DNA of 43,735 nucleotides from Enterovirga sp. (GCF_028290205.1 NZ_JAQGKF010000147.1:1-43735); one strand, 5' to 3'; positions 8,785-17,522 are shown, counted from the first letter of the stretch. Translations and numbers: made by a program. Notes: generated by a model from the letters alone, not told the origin.

Positions 8785-9731
8785 CGCGCCCCCACCACCC
8801 CCAAGACGAGCCCCGGGCGCGCGCGCCGATCCAGGCCTTCGGTCATCCCGGGCGGCTCGTCCCGTCCGAAGGCGGCGCGGAGCGGTCGCTCGCCGCCGTG
8901 ATTGCCATCCTGACGTTCCTGGCGGCGCTTGTGGCGGGGGCGGCCGAGATCGGCCTCACCACGGCCGCGTCCTGGCAGCAAGCGCTGGGGCGAGAGGCGA
9001 CCATCCAGGTCCGGCCCGCGCCGGGCCGGGACCTCGAGGCCGACACCGAGCGCGGTGCAGCGATCGCGCGGGCGACGCCCGGGATCCTGTCCGTCCGCAA
9101 GGTTCCGGCCGCCGAGGCCGCGCGCCTGCTCGAGCCCTGGCTCGGCACGGGCGCCGACCTGTCCGACCTTCCGGTTCCGCGCCTGGTTGCGCTGGCTCTC
9201 GATCCAGGCCGCCGGCCCGATCTCCCGGGCCTCGCCGAGCGGCTGCGGGCCGCCGTGCCGCCGGCGACGCTGGACACTCACCAGGCCTGGATGGAGCGGC
9301 TGTCGCGCGTGGCCGTGGCCGGAGGAGCTCTCGCGGCGGCCATCGTCGGGCTGGTTCTCCTGGCCAGTGCGGGAGCGACGGCCTTTGCGACCCGCGGGGT
9401 CCTCGCGGGCCACCGGGAGGTGGTCGAGGTGCTGCATCTGGCCGGGGCGGAAGACCGCTTCGTTGCCCGCCTCTTCGCCCGGCGCTTCGCGAGGTTGGGG
9501 CTCGGGGGGGCGGTGGCCGGAGCCACCGCCGCCGGACTCCTGATGCTGGCGCTCGGTTCGCTCCCCGCCCGGTTCGGCCCGGACAATGATGGGATCCAAG
9601 GGCTGTTCGGCGCCGTTTCCCTCGGCTGGCGCGGCTACGGTGCCATCGCGGCGGTGATGCTCCTGCAGGGCGTGGTCGCCGGGCAGGTGGCAGCGGCGGC
9701 GGTGAAACGGTTTCTCAAGGCGACGTCTTGA
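8781..9731 (+). CDS. ftsX: cell division permease FtsX
   Basis: Overlaps ftsE by 4 bp. Multiple TM segments and FtsX-like extracellular and permease regions. Confidence 0.88.
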   Translation: MTRPHHPQDEPRARAPIQAFGHPGRLVPSEGGAERSLAAVIAILTFLAALVAGAAEIGLTTAASWQQALGREATIQVRPAPGRDLEADTERGAAIARATPGILSVRKVPAAEAARLLEPWLGTGADLSDLPVPRLVALALDPGRRPDLPGLAERLRAAVPPATLDTHQAWMERLSRVAVAGGALAAAIVGLVLLASAGATAFATRGVLAGHREVVEVLHLAGAEDRFVARLFARRFARLGLGGAVAGATAAGLLMLALGSLPARFGPDNDGIQGLFGAVSLGWRGYGAIAAVMLLQGVVAGQVAAAAVKRFLKATS

Positions 9732-9767
9732 GACTCGCCCTTCGGCCTCAGGGATGACCGATTCGGT

Positions 9768-10541
9768 GTGCAATCTGCCCTCATGATGCCGTTCCCGAGT
9801 AAAGAGGGGGCGTCCGCCCAGGGCGCCGGCTCGCGCGAGGTTTGGCAGGGTCCGCGCTGGCGCAGTCGCGTCGTGATGGTCGTCCTGCTGCCGCTGGCGC
9901 TCGTCGGTGCGGCCTTCCTGGCCGGTTTCGCAGGCTTCCTCCTGTCCCTGGAACAGGCCGAGCGGGAGCCCAACCGGGCCGATGCAATCGTGGTGCTGAC
10001 GGGAGGTGCGCAGCGCATCGAGGACGCGGTCGACCTCCTGGCCAAGGGCTATGCGGGCCGGCTTCTGATCACGGGCGTGAACGAGAAGACCAGCCGCGAC
10101 GCGATCGCCCGTCTGACTCCCGGGCAGCGCGATCTCGTCGAATGCTGCGTCGATCTGGGTTACCGGGCCCGGAACACGGTCGGCAACGCCGCCGAGATCG
10201 CCCGGTGGGTGAGAAGCCGCAGCTTCGTCTCCCTGATCGTGGTCACGTCGAACTACCACCTGCCGCGCGCCCTCGCCGAGCTGGACGAGGCGCTTCCCGA
10301 GATCCGCAAGATCCCCTATGCGGTGGTGGCGAGCGGCCGAACTCAGGACGGGTTCTGGCCCTCCGCCACGCGGGCGCGGGTGCTCGTGTCGGAATACGTG
10401 AAATTCGTCGCGGTTTCCGTGCGGACGCGGCTCGCGGGTTGGTGGGCCCCGCACGGCCGCGCCTCTCGCTCCAGCGTCCTCGGCCCGCCCGGCCGCGATC
10501 AGGGGAGGACGCGCTGGCCGCCGCACTCGCTCGAGACCTGA
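9768..10541 (+). CDS. YdcF/DUF218 family membrane protein
   Basis: ADAIVVLTGGAQRIEDAVDLLAKGYAGRLLITGVNE...ARNTVGNAAEIARWVRSRSFVSLIVVTSNYHLPRAL. Confidence 0.88.
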   Translation: MQSALMMPFPSKEGASAQGAGSREVWQGPRWRSRVVMVVLLPLALVGAAFLAGFAGFLLSLEQAEREPNRADAIVVLTGGAQRIEDAVDLLAKGYAGRLLITGVNEKTSRDAIARLTPGQRDLVECCVDLGYRARNTVGNAAEIARWVRSRSFVSLIVVTSNYHLPRALAELDEALPEIRKIPYAVVASGRTQDGFWPSATRARVLVSEYVKFVAVSVRTRLAGWWAPHGRASRSSVLGPPGRDQGRTRWPPHSLET

Positions 10542-11314
10542 GGATCGCGGCCAAGTCGCACCTCTTTAACGCTGCCTTTTACCTGAACACCGTTGTCTGG
10601 CTGATCTTTGCCACGGCCACCTTCGTGATGCCCCGCATGGCAATCACGCGGGTCGCGCAGGCCTGGGGCCGCTCGAATGTGTGGCTGTTGAAGGTCCTTG
10701 TTGGGACCCGGGTGGAGATCAGGGGGGCGGAGCGGATCCCGCGCGGCGGGCTGCTGATAGCCTCGAAGCACCAGTCCTTTCTCGAGACGTTCGTGCTGAT
10801 CGGCTGCGTCGAGGACCCGGCCGTCATCCTCAAGCGCGAGCTGCAGTGGATCCCGATCTGGGGCTGGCTCACCGTCAAGGCCCGGATGATTCCCGTGCAT
10901 CGCGGCGGGCCCTACGCGCTGGCCCGGATGAACCGCAGGGCTGCGGCCGAGGCGGCCGCAGGCCGTCAGATCATCATCTTCCCGGAGGGGACGCGCCGCC
11001 CGCCCGGCGCCGAGCCGGCCTACCGGTCGGGCATCCGCCATCTCTACACGAGCCTCGACAAGCCCTGCCTGCCGGTGGCGCTGAATTCCGGTGTGTTCTG
11101 GCCGCGCCGCCACTGGCTGCGCCGGCCCGGCACCGTGGTGATCGAATTCCTCGACCCGATCCCGCCGGGCCTCGATCGCGACGTGTTCTCGCGCCGGCTG
11201 GAGGAGGCGATCGAGACCGCGTCCGCACGGCTGCTTTCGGAGGCGGAGGCGGAACTCGCCGCCGCGGGCGCGTGCGCGCGTCCCGCCCTGCCACGGCCCG
11301 CCTCGCTCGATTGA
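10514..11314 (+). CDS. plsC: 1-acyl-sn-glycerol-3-phosphate acyltransferase (start uncertain)
   Basis: SKHQSFLETF, IIIFPEGTRRPPGAEP and PCLPVALNSGVFWPRR. No ATG between the YdcF stop and the conserved N-terminus; an AGGGGAGGA SD at 10501-10509 precedes an in-frame CTG at 10514. Confidence 0.85.
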   Translation: MAAALARDLRIAAKSHLFNAAFYLNTVVWLIFATATFVMPRMAITRVAQAWGRSNVWLLKVLVGTRVEIRGAERIPRGGLLIASKHQSFLETFVLIGCVEDPAVILKRELQWIPIWGWLTVKARMIPVHRGGPYALARMNRRAAAEAAAGRQIIIFPEGTRRPPGAEPAYRSGIRHLYTSLDKPCLPVALNSGVFWPRRHWLRRPGTVVIEFLDPIPPGLDRDVFSRRLEEAIETASARLLSEAEAELAAAGACARPALPRPASLD

Positions 11315-11345
11315 CTCCGGAGGGAGTCGATCACATATAGAACAA

Positions 11346-11780
11346 ATGGCGAACAGACGGTCCTGGTCGTGGGCGACCTCCATGCGCGATCCAAGAGTCG
11401 AGAGGCTGCCGCGGGCGGGGATCCGCGAGGAGCGGCTGCGGGCCACGGCGGGTCTGCGGGGCGGGGAGGCACTCACCTCGTGGCGCGGGCTGTCCGGCCG
11501 GCGCTACGTGGTCGGGGTCCATGCGATCGACCCGGCCGTGGTGGAGGACGCGACGGATGCGGTCCTGATCGCCGTTCAACGCTCCGGGGACGGGAACGCC
11601 ACGGTGGTGGATGTCGCAACGCCAGGCGCGGCGACGAGCCGCCGCTCGCGATTGCGCTGGCTCGCCCGGATGCGCATCCGGGGCGCCACGGAGATGCACG
11701 TTCACCTGCTGGCGGAGGACGAGGGTGAGCGGCGCGCGGTGGCCCGCGATCTCGCCGAGCGGTCGCGGATGTCGCCCTGA
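11346..11780 (+). CDS. conserved hypothetical protein
   Basis: ORF with protein-like composition (YVVGVHAIDPAVVEDATDAVLIAVQRSGDGNATVVDVATP) filling the gap between plsC and the convergent chaC-like gene. Confidence 0.6.
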   Translation: MANRRSWSWATSMRDPRVERLPRAGIREERLRATAGLRGGEALTSWRGLSGRRYVVGVHAIDPAVVEDATDAVLIAVQRSGDGNATVVDVATPGAATSRRSRLRWLARMRIRGATEMHVHLLAEDEGERRAVARDLAERSRMSP

Positions 11781-11786
11781 CGGCGG

Positions 11787-12365
11787 TCAGGTGAAGGCGG
11801 CCGAACCTTCGCCTTCCGAGAGTCGTCCGGCGATGCGGGCCAGGATCGGGTCGCTGACCCCGAGCTCGATCAGCTTGCCGTGCGTCGATTTGACGTAGTC
11901 CGGGTTCGCGCCCGAGATGCCGACCCCCTGTCGGACGAGCCGCACCAGATCCTCGACCGGGAGCCGCCCGGCATATTGCACGTGGGATCGGTCTGCCACG
12001 TAGGTCACGGCCATCACGTCGCGGCCGTCGTCGAGGCGGATTCGCACTTGCCGTTCGAGGTAGACGGCCGTGGCCTGCTCGCGCTCGCGCAAATAGGCGA
12101 GCGTGGCTTCGGCGAGCTCCGGCTCGCACCGGAAGGCGATGCCGCGGCACTGGCCGCCGCGGTCGAGACCGAGCACCAAGCCCGGCGTATCGGGCGTGCC
12201 GCGGTGCACATGCGAGAAGATGCAGAGCGACCGGTGGTAGCCGTGCAGCCGCGCGGCGTGCCGCTCCGCGTAGTCGAAGCCGGGCCGCCACATGAGGGAA
12301 CCGTAGCCGAACACCCAAAGATCGCCGCGTTCGGCCGCCATTGCGATCTCGCCGCCTCTCGTCAT
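11787..12365 (-). CDS. gamma-glutamylcyclotransferase, ChaC family
   Basis: LWVFGYGSLMWRPGFDYAERHAARLHGYHRSLCIFSHVHRGTPDTPGLVLGLDRGG is a ChaC signature. Confidence 0.92.
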   Translation of the reverse strand: MTRGGEIAMAAERGDLWVFGYGSLMWRPGFDYAERHAARLHGYHRSLCIFSHVHRGTPDTPGLVLGLDRGGQCRGIAFRCEPELAEATLAYLREREQATAVYLERQVRIRLDDGRDVMAVTYVADRSHVQYAGRLPVEDLVRLVRQGVGISGANPDYVKSTHGKLIELGVSDPILARIAGRLSEGEGSAAFT

Positions 12366-12394
12366 GCCGGGGCGGGGGGGCTACCAGTAAGCGC

Positions 12395-13456
12395 ATGCCA
12401 ACTCAAGACGAACCCGGCACCGATCTGCCGCCCCGCCGCCGCCCACGCCGCATCGGGCTGTATGGCCCCTTTCTGCTGCTGGCCCTGCTGGCTGTCGGCT
12501 GGAGCGTCGCCTGGCTGCTGATCCGCGAGCGCGCCGCCTCCGGGCTCGACGAGTGGATTGCCGCGGAGGCGAGCGCGGGCCGGCGCTGGAGCTGTGCCGA
12601 CCGGCACATCGGGGGCTACCCGTTCCGGATCGAGATCGCCTGCTCCGATTTCACGGTCGATCGGCCGGACGTGCATGCCTCGATCGGGCGGCTCCTGGTG
12701 GTGAGCCAGATCTACCAGCCACGCCACATCATCGCCGAAGCCTCGGGTCCGCTCCGCATCCAGGCCGGCCCGACCAAGGTCGAGGGCGATTGGCGGCAGC
12801 TCCAGGCGAGCGTGATTCTGCGCGAGCGCGGCTTCGACCGGATCTCGCTCGTGGCCGAGATGCCCAAAGCCGCGATGCAGAATTTCGGGGCCGCGACCCT
12901 CGACCTCGCCTCCCGGCGTTTCGAGGCCCATCTGCGGCCCGACCCGGCAGCGCCGGCCACGTTCGACCTCGTGATGCGCAGCGACGGCGCCGTGATCCCG
13001 GGCCTCGACGCGCTTGTGGGCGGCGAGGAGCCGGCCGATCTGCAGGTCGGCCTGGAGGTGACGGAAACCGACGACCTGCCGGCTCGCCCGCTCTGGAACG
13101 AACTCGAGCGCTGGCGCGTGGTCGGCGGGCGGGTCGAGCTGCGCAGCTTCGGCATGGTCAAGGGCCCACGCCGGGCCGAGGCCACGGGGACCTTCGGCAT
13201 CGACGCCGAGCACCGTGTCGAGGGCCGTCTGCAGATCGCCGCGCTCGGTCTCGGCGGTCTCTTGGGGCGGCTCGCCGACGGATCCGGGATCGGCGGCGCG
13301 CTGATCGGGGCCCTGCTCGGGACTCCGGAACCGGCGGTAGCCCCGAAGGGGGCCGCGCCCGGCCTCAGGCCCCTGCCGCCGCTGCGGCTGGACGGGGGGC
13401 GCGTGTTTGTGGGGCCGCTGGCGATCCCGGGGATCCGGCTGCCACCTCTGTATTGA
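12395..13456 (+). CDS. DUF2125 domain membrane-anchored protein
   Basis: MPTQDEPG start at 12395; N-terminal TM segment; GGYPFRIEIACSDFTVDRPDVHASIGRLLVVSQIYQPRHIIAEASGPL. Confidence 0.8.
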   Translation: MPTQDEPGTDLPPRRRPRRIGLYGPFLLLALLAVGWSVAWLLIRERAASGLDEWIAAEASAGRRWSCADRHIGGYPFRIEIACSDFTVDRPDVHASIGRLLVVSQIYQPRHIIAEASGPLRIQAGPTKVEGDWRQLQASVILRERGFDRISLVAEMPKAAMQNFGAATLDLASRRFEAHLRPDPAAPATFDLVMRSDGAVIPGLDALVGGEEPADLQVGLEVTETDDLPARPLWNELERWRVVGGRVELRSFGMVKGPRRAEATGTFGIDAEHRVEGRLQIAALGLGGLLGRLADGSGIGGALIGALLGTPEPAVAPKGAAPGLRPLPPLRLDGGRVFVGPLAIPGIRLPPLY

Positions 13457-15620
13457 GGCTCGCGGCAGCCGCCAGCAGGCGGCCGACCACGCGGGCGAGC
13501 AGCTCCTGACCGGCATCGCCGCGCGCGCTGAGGATCGATTCCGGGTGGAATTGCACGGCGGCCACCGGCAGCTCGGCATGCTCCACCGCCATCACGACCC
13601 CGTCCTCCGTTTGGGCGACGACGCGCAGCTCCGGCGGCAGCGCCCCGCCGCGCGCATGCAGCGAGTGGTAACGCCCCACCACCAGCCGCTCGGGCGTGCC
13701 GTCGAACAGCCGGCTCGGCCCGACCTGGATCTCCGAGGGCTTGCCGTGCACGGGGACGGCGAGTTGGTCGAGCGTGCCCCCGAAATGCTCGACGAGCCCC
13801 TGCAGCCCGAGGCAGACGCCGAAGACGGGCAGTCGGCGCGCGAGCGCAGCCGCGATGATCTCGCCCATGCCGAACTCGGCCGGGCGGCCGGGACCTGGCG
13901 ACAGCACCACGAGATCGGGTGCTGACCTGTCCAGCTCCGCCAGGGCGGCGCCGTGCCGGAAGGTGGACACCTCCGCCCCCGTCTGGCGCAGGTAGTCGGC
14001 CAGGTTGTGAACGAAGGAATCCTCGAAATCGACGAGCAGGACGCGACGCCCCGCGGCCGCCGCGTGGATGTCGTCGGCGGGGGCGTGGCCAGGGCGGGCC
14101 GTCCGGCCCCCGATGCTGGCCAGCATGGCCGAGGCCTTGAGCGCGCATTCCGCGTCCTCGGCCTCGGGGTCGCTGTCGTAGAGCAGCGTCGCGCCGGCCC
14201 GAACCTCGGCCACCCCGTCCTTGAGGCGCGCGGTCCGGATGGTGATGCCGGTGTCGAGATTGCCGTCGAAGGTGATGCGGCCGATGGCGCCCGCATACCA
14301 GCGCCGCGCGGAGCGCTCGTGGCGCTCGATGAAGTCCATGGCCCAGAGCTTCGGCGCGCCCGTCACGGTGACCGCCCAGGCATGCGACAGGAAGGCGTCG
14401 AGCGCGTCCATCTCGGGGCGGAGCAGGCCCTCGACGTGGTCCACCGTGTGGAACAGGCGGGAATAGGTCTCGATTTGCCGCCGGGCCAAAACCTTGACCG
14501 AGCCCGGCTCGCAGATCCGGGCCTTGTCGTTGCGGTCCACGTCCGTGCACATCGTGAGTTCGGCCTCGTCCTTGGCCGAACTGAGGAGGGTGCGGATCTG
14601 CTCCGCATCCTCGAAGGCGTCGCGACCCCGCGCGATGGTGCCCGAAATCGGGCAGGTCTCGACCCGCGAGCCCCGGACCCGCACGTACATCTCGGGCGAG
14701 GCCGCCACCAGGAACTCGCCTTCACCCAGGTTGAGCAGCCCCCCGTAGGGGGCCGGATTGGCGGCCGTCAGCCGGCGGAACACCTCGGACGGCTGGTCCG
14801 GGCAGGGCGCCCGGAAGGTTTGGCCGGGCACCACCTCGAACAGGTCGCCCCGAGCAAAAGCCTCCTTGGCCCGCAGCACCGTCTCGACATACTGGCCCGG
14901 GGCGTGGTCGCTGCCGGTCGCCACGTCGCCGCTCTGCGCAGGATTGTAGGGCGCCTCCGGCGTGGTCCGGGGCAGCCCGGCCGTGCCGACGCCCGCGACC
15001 TCGAAATCGTAGGACCGCCGCTCGGCCACCCGGCGGGCGTGATCGACCAGAATCAGCTCGTCCGGCAGGTAGAGCACGAGGTCGCGCGCATCGGCCGGAC
15101 GGGGAATGTGGCGCTCGATCTCCTCGAACTGGAAGGCGAGATCGTAGGCAAAGGCGCCATACAGGCCGAGGTGGTCGTCCTCGCGGCTGCCGAACAGGTC
15201 ACGCAGCCGGCGCAGCAGGGTCAGGATGGAGGGGCGGCGGCTGCGGTCCTCCTCGCGGACCTGCCCGGAGGGCGCCGCGATGCTGCCCGAGACGCTGTTC
15301 TGGTCCGCGTCGAGCGTGATCTCCGGCGCGGCCTCGAGCGCGGCCCGCACGGCCGGCAGCAGCACGCGGCCGCGCGCGTTCAGGGCCTCCACGGAGAAGC
15401 GCCGCTCGCGGGCGGTCACGCTCAGGGGCGGATCGACAAAGCCCATGTCCCAGCGCGTGTAGCGGCCGGGCGCCTCCATGCCGGACGAGAACAGCAGCCC
15501 CCGGCTCCCGTCGAGCTGCCCGATCAGCCCGTCGCAGGCATGGCCGTAGGGCAGGGCGGTGCGCGTGACCGCGACGCCGATGCCGCCGGCCGTCATGTAG
15601 CTATGGGTCGAACTCGACAT
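13365..15620 (-). CDS. trpE(G): fused anthranilate synthase TrpE-TrpG
   Basis: TrpE part GRITFDGNLDTGITIRTA, LTMCTDVDRNDKARICEPGSV; TrpG part VLLVDFEDSFVHNLADYLRQTGAEV, FGVCLGLQGLVEHFGG, AVQFHPESILS. Confidence 0.96.
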   Translation of the reverse strand: MSSSTHSYMTAGGIGVAVTRTALPYGHACDGLIGQLDGSRGLLFSSGMEAPGRYTRWDMGFVDPPLSVTARERRFSVEALNARGRVLLPAVRAALEAAPEITLDADQNSVSGSIAAPSGQVREEDRSRRPSILTLLRRLRDLFGSREDDHLGLYGAFAYDLAFQFEEIERHIPRPADARDLVLYLPDELILVDHARRVAERRSYDFEVAGVGTAGLPRTTPEAPYNPAQSGDVATGSDHAPGQYVETVLRAKEAFARGDLFEVVPGQTFRAPCPDQPSEVFRRLTAANPAPYGGLLNLGEGEFLVAASPEMYVRVRGSRVETCPISGTIARGRDAFEDAEQIRTLLSSAKDEAELTMCTDVDRNDKARICEPGSVKVLARRQIETYSRLFHTVDHVEGLLRPEMDALDAFLSHAWAVTVTGAPKLWAMDFIERHERSARRWYAGAIGRITFDGNLDTGITIRTARLKDGVAEVRAGATLLYDSDPEAEDAECALKASAMLASIGGRTARPGHAPADDIHAAAAGRRVLLVDFEDSFVHNLADYLRQTGAEVSTFRHGAALAELDRSAPDLVVLSPGPGRPAEFGMGEIIAAALARRLPVFGVCLGLQGLVEHFGGTLDQLAVPVHGKPSEIQVGPSRLFDGTPERLVVGRYHSLHARGGALPPELRVVAQTEDGVVMAVEHAELPVAAVQFHPESILSARGDAGQELLARVVGRLLAAAASLNTEVAAGSPGSPAAPQTRAPRPAAAAAGA

Positions 15621-15671
15621 GCTCTCTCCTCAGGCGGTGCCCGGGATCAGGAAGTCGGCCGAGAGATGCGC

Positions 15672-15704
15672 AAAGGTCAGGGCCGCCTCCGGATCGGGGC
15701 AGCC
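15672..15704 (-). terminator. trp attenuator terminator hairpin (3:4)
   Basis: RNA GGCUGCC-CCG-AUC-CGG-A-GGCGGCC (15704-15681) forms a 10-bp stem with one bulged A and one G-U pair, followed by CUGACCUUU (15680-15672). Confidence 0.7.
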
Positions 15705-15728
15705 AAACGGTGACGTCCGGCAGGCCCC
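15696..15728 (-). promoter_or_regulatory. trp antiterminator hairpin (2:3), overlapping the terminator
   Basis: RNA GGGGC-CU-GCCGGACG-UCAC-CGUUUGGC-U-GCCCC: 8-bp inner stem with UCAC tetraloop plus 5-bp outer stem. Its 3' arm overlaps the 5' arm of the terminator. Confidence 0.7.
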
Positions 15729-15729
15729 C

Positions 15730-15777
15730 TTAGACGGGGCGCCACCACAGAAGGTCGGGACGGACGACGTTGCGCAT
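15730..15777 (-). CDS. trpL: trp leader peptide MRNVVRPDLLWWRPV
   Basis: ATGCGCAACGTCGTCCGTCCCGACCTTCTGTGGTGGCGCCCCGTCTAA: 15 codons plus stop with tandem Trp codons, 109 nt upstream of the trpE(G) ATG, followed by competing hairpins. Confidence 0.85.
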   Translation of the reverse strand: MRNVVRPDLLWWRPV

Positions 15778-15783
15778 CGGCTC

Positions 15784-15812
15784 AGCCTCGCACCGCCGCA
15801 TGCGGCCGTCAA
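15784..15812 (-). promoter_or_regulatory. putative trpL promoter
   Basis: -35 TTGACG (15812-15807), 17-bp spacer, weak -10 GAGGCT (15789-15784). Predicted TSS falls on or near the A of the trpL ATG (15777). Confidence 0.5.
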
Positions 15813-15826
15813 GGAACCTCGCTGTC

Positions 15827-17431
15827 TCAGGCCCGCAGGCGCGGCACGTGGTTCTCGAACAGGGCGCGGGCCGCCTCGGCCGAGACCGCCTTGCTGAACA
15901 GGTAGCCCTGTCCCTCCTGGCAGCCCTGGGCGAGCAGTTGGGCGTGCTCGTCCTCGCCCTCGATTCCCTCTGCCGTGATGGTCAGGCCCAGCCCGCGTCC
16001 CAACCCGACCAGGGCGCTGACGATCTCGGCGCTTTCGCGCTCGGACCGCATGTTGGCCACGAAGCTGCGGTCGATCTTGATCTTGTCGAGCTTGAAGTTG
16101 CGCAGGTGGTAGAGGCTGGAATAGCCGGTGCCGAAATCGTCGAGCGCGATGCGGATCCCGGCCTCCCTCAGGCCGCCGAGGATCTCCTGGGCCGCCTCGA
16201 GATCGCGCACGAGGGCGCTTTCCGTGATCTCGATCTCCAGCCGATGCGGCGGCAGGCCGATGCGGCCCAACATGGCCAGGATGCGCAGGCCGAGGCCGGA
16301 ATCCTTGAGCTGCGCCGGAGAGATGTTGAACGCGAGCGTGGTCGAGGCCGGCCAATCCACGGCCGCCCGGCAGGCCTGTTCCAGCACGGCGTCCGACAGC
16401 GCATCGATCTGGCCCGTATCCTCCGCGATGGGGATGAAGCGGTCCGGCGGCACCTCGCCGAGCTCGGAATGGGTCCACCGCGCCAGCGCCTCGAAGCCGA
16501 TCACCTGCTCGGTCTTGAGATCGACCAGGGGCTGGAACATCGGCCGGATGTCGCCGCGTTGGAGCGCGAGCCGCAATTCAGCCTCGAGATAGGCGCGCTC
16601 TTGGACGTGCCGGTCCATTTCGACGTCGAAAAAGCGCAGGGCCGAGCGGCGCTCGGCCTTGGCCCGGTAGAGCGCGATGTCGCTGCGCCGGAGCGTTTCC
16701 TCGGGGGTCGCGTCCGCATAGGGCAGCAGGCAGATGCCGATGCCGGTGCTGATCTCGTGCCGGATCGAGCCCAGGGCGAAGGGTTCGCGCAGGCATTCGA
16801 TCACCCTGAGGGCGGCGCCGGTCGCCGCCTCGGGACCGGCCAGATGCTGGGCGATGATGGCGAACTCGTCGCCGCCGAGCCGCGCCACCAGGTCGTCCTC
16901 CCGGACGGCGCTTCGCAGGCGGCGCGCCACCGCGATCAGCAGGTGGTCTCCCTCTGCGTGGCCATAAAGGTCGTTGACGGCCTTGAACCCGTTCAGATCG
17001 AGCGTCAGCAGCGCGTGCGCGCCGCCGAGCCGCGGTGGCGCCGCAATGGCGGCCTTCAGCGCGTCGTTGAAACGGCGCCGGTTCGGCAGGCCCGTGAGCG
17101 TGTCCCGGAAAGCGAGATCGCGGACCTGCTCCTCGGCGGCCCTGCGCAGGCGCACCTCTCGCTTCAACTCGCGCAGGCGCTTCCACATGAATCCCAGCAG
17201 GCCGGCCACCAGAGCGGCCCCTATAATGGGCAGTTCGTCCGTGCTGATCACCTTCGCGGCGGCGCTCCCGGCGCCTTCGACGAAGACGTCGACCTCCAGA
17301 CAGACAAAGGCCACGGCAGCCGTGGCGAGGGCGCCGGCCCCGAGATCCCCGAGCGAAGCGCGATGGCGGATCAGGAAGCGCGGAATGTGCGCGAAGGGGG
17401 TCGGCCCCGTGGCCGGCAATGGGTGCGTCAT
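15827..17431 (-). CDS. membrane-anchored GGDEF-EAL diguanylate cyclase/phosphodiesterase
   Basis: RDTLTGLPNRRRFNDAL, VARLGGDEFAIIA (GGDEF intact), GFEALARW (EAL intact), LDDFGTGYSSLYHLRNFKLDKIKIDRSFV. Start MTHPLPATG at 17431. Confidence 0.93.
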   Translation of the reverse strand: MTHPLPATGPTPFAHIPRFLIRHRASLGDLGAGALATAAVAFVCLEVDVFVEGAGSAAAKVISTDELPIIGAALVAGLLGFMWKRLRELKREVRLRRAAEEQVRDLAFRDTLTGLPNRRRFNDALKAAIAAPPRLGGAHALLTLDLNGFKAVNDLYGHAEGDHLLIAVARRLRSAVREDDLVARLGGDEFAIIAQHLAGPEAATGAALRVIECLREPFALGSIRHEISTGIGICLLPYADATPEETLRRSDIALYRAKAERRSALRFFDVEMDRHVQERAYLEAELRLALQRGDIRPMFQPLVDLKTEQVIGFEALARWTHSELGEVPPDRFIPIAEDTGQIDALSDAVLEQACRAAVDWPASTTLAFNISPAQLKDSGLGLRILAMLGRIGLPPHRLEIEITESALVRDLEAAQEILGGLREAGIRIALDDFGTGYSSLYHLRNFKLDKIKIDRSFVANMRSERESAEIVSALVGLGRGLGLTITAEGIEGEDEHAQLLAQGCQEGQGYLFSKAVSAEAARALFENHVPRLRA

Positions 17432-17522
17432 TCCGGCACCCTGCCTCCGGCCTCCTGACGAGAGGTTAAACGGAAGCGCCGGCCGCTGCCTGGCCTGAGC
17501 GGCCGAGGCGCGGGCCAGCCGC

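Noticed and set aside
8769-10526. 585-aa minus-strand ORF
   Set aside because: Antisense to ftsX and ydcF, which have clear family signatures; shadow ORF.
10760-10800. PlsC HX4D box reading HQSFLE instead of ending in D
   Set aside because: HQSxxE variants are common in proteobacterial PlsC-like acyltransferases; not evidence of inactivity.
13953-15713. 586-aa plus-strand ORF opposite trpE(G)
   Set aside because: Exact antisense of the anthranilate synthase; composition is a reverse-strand artefact.
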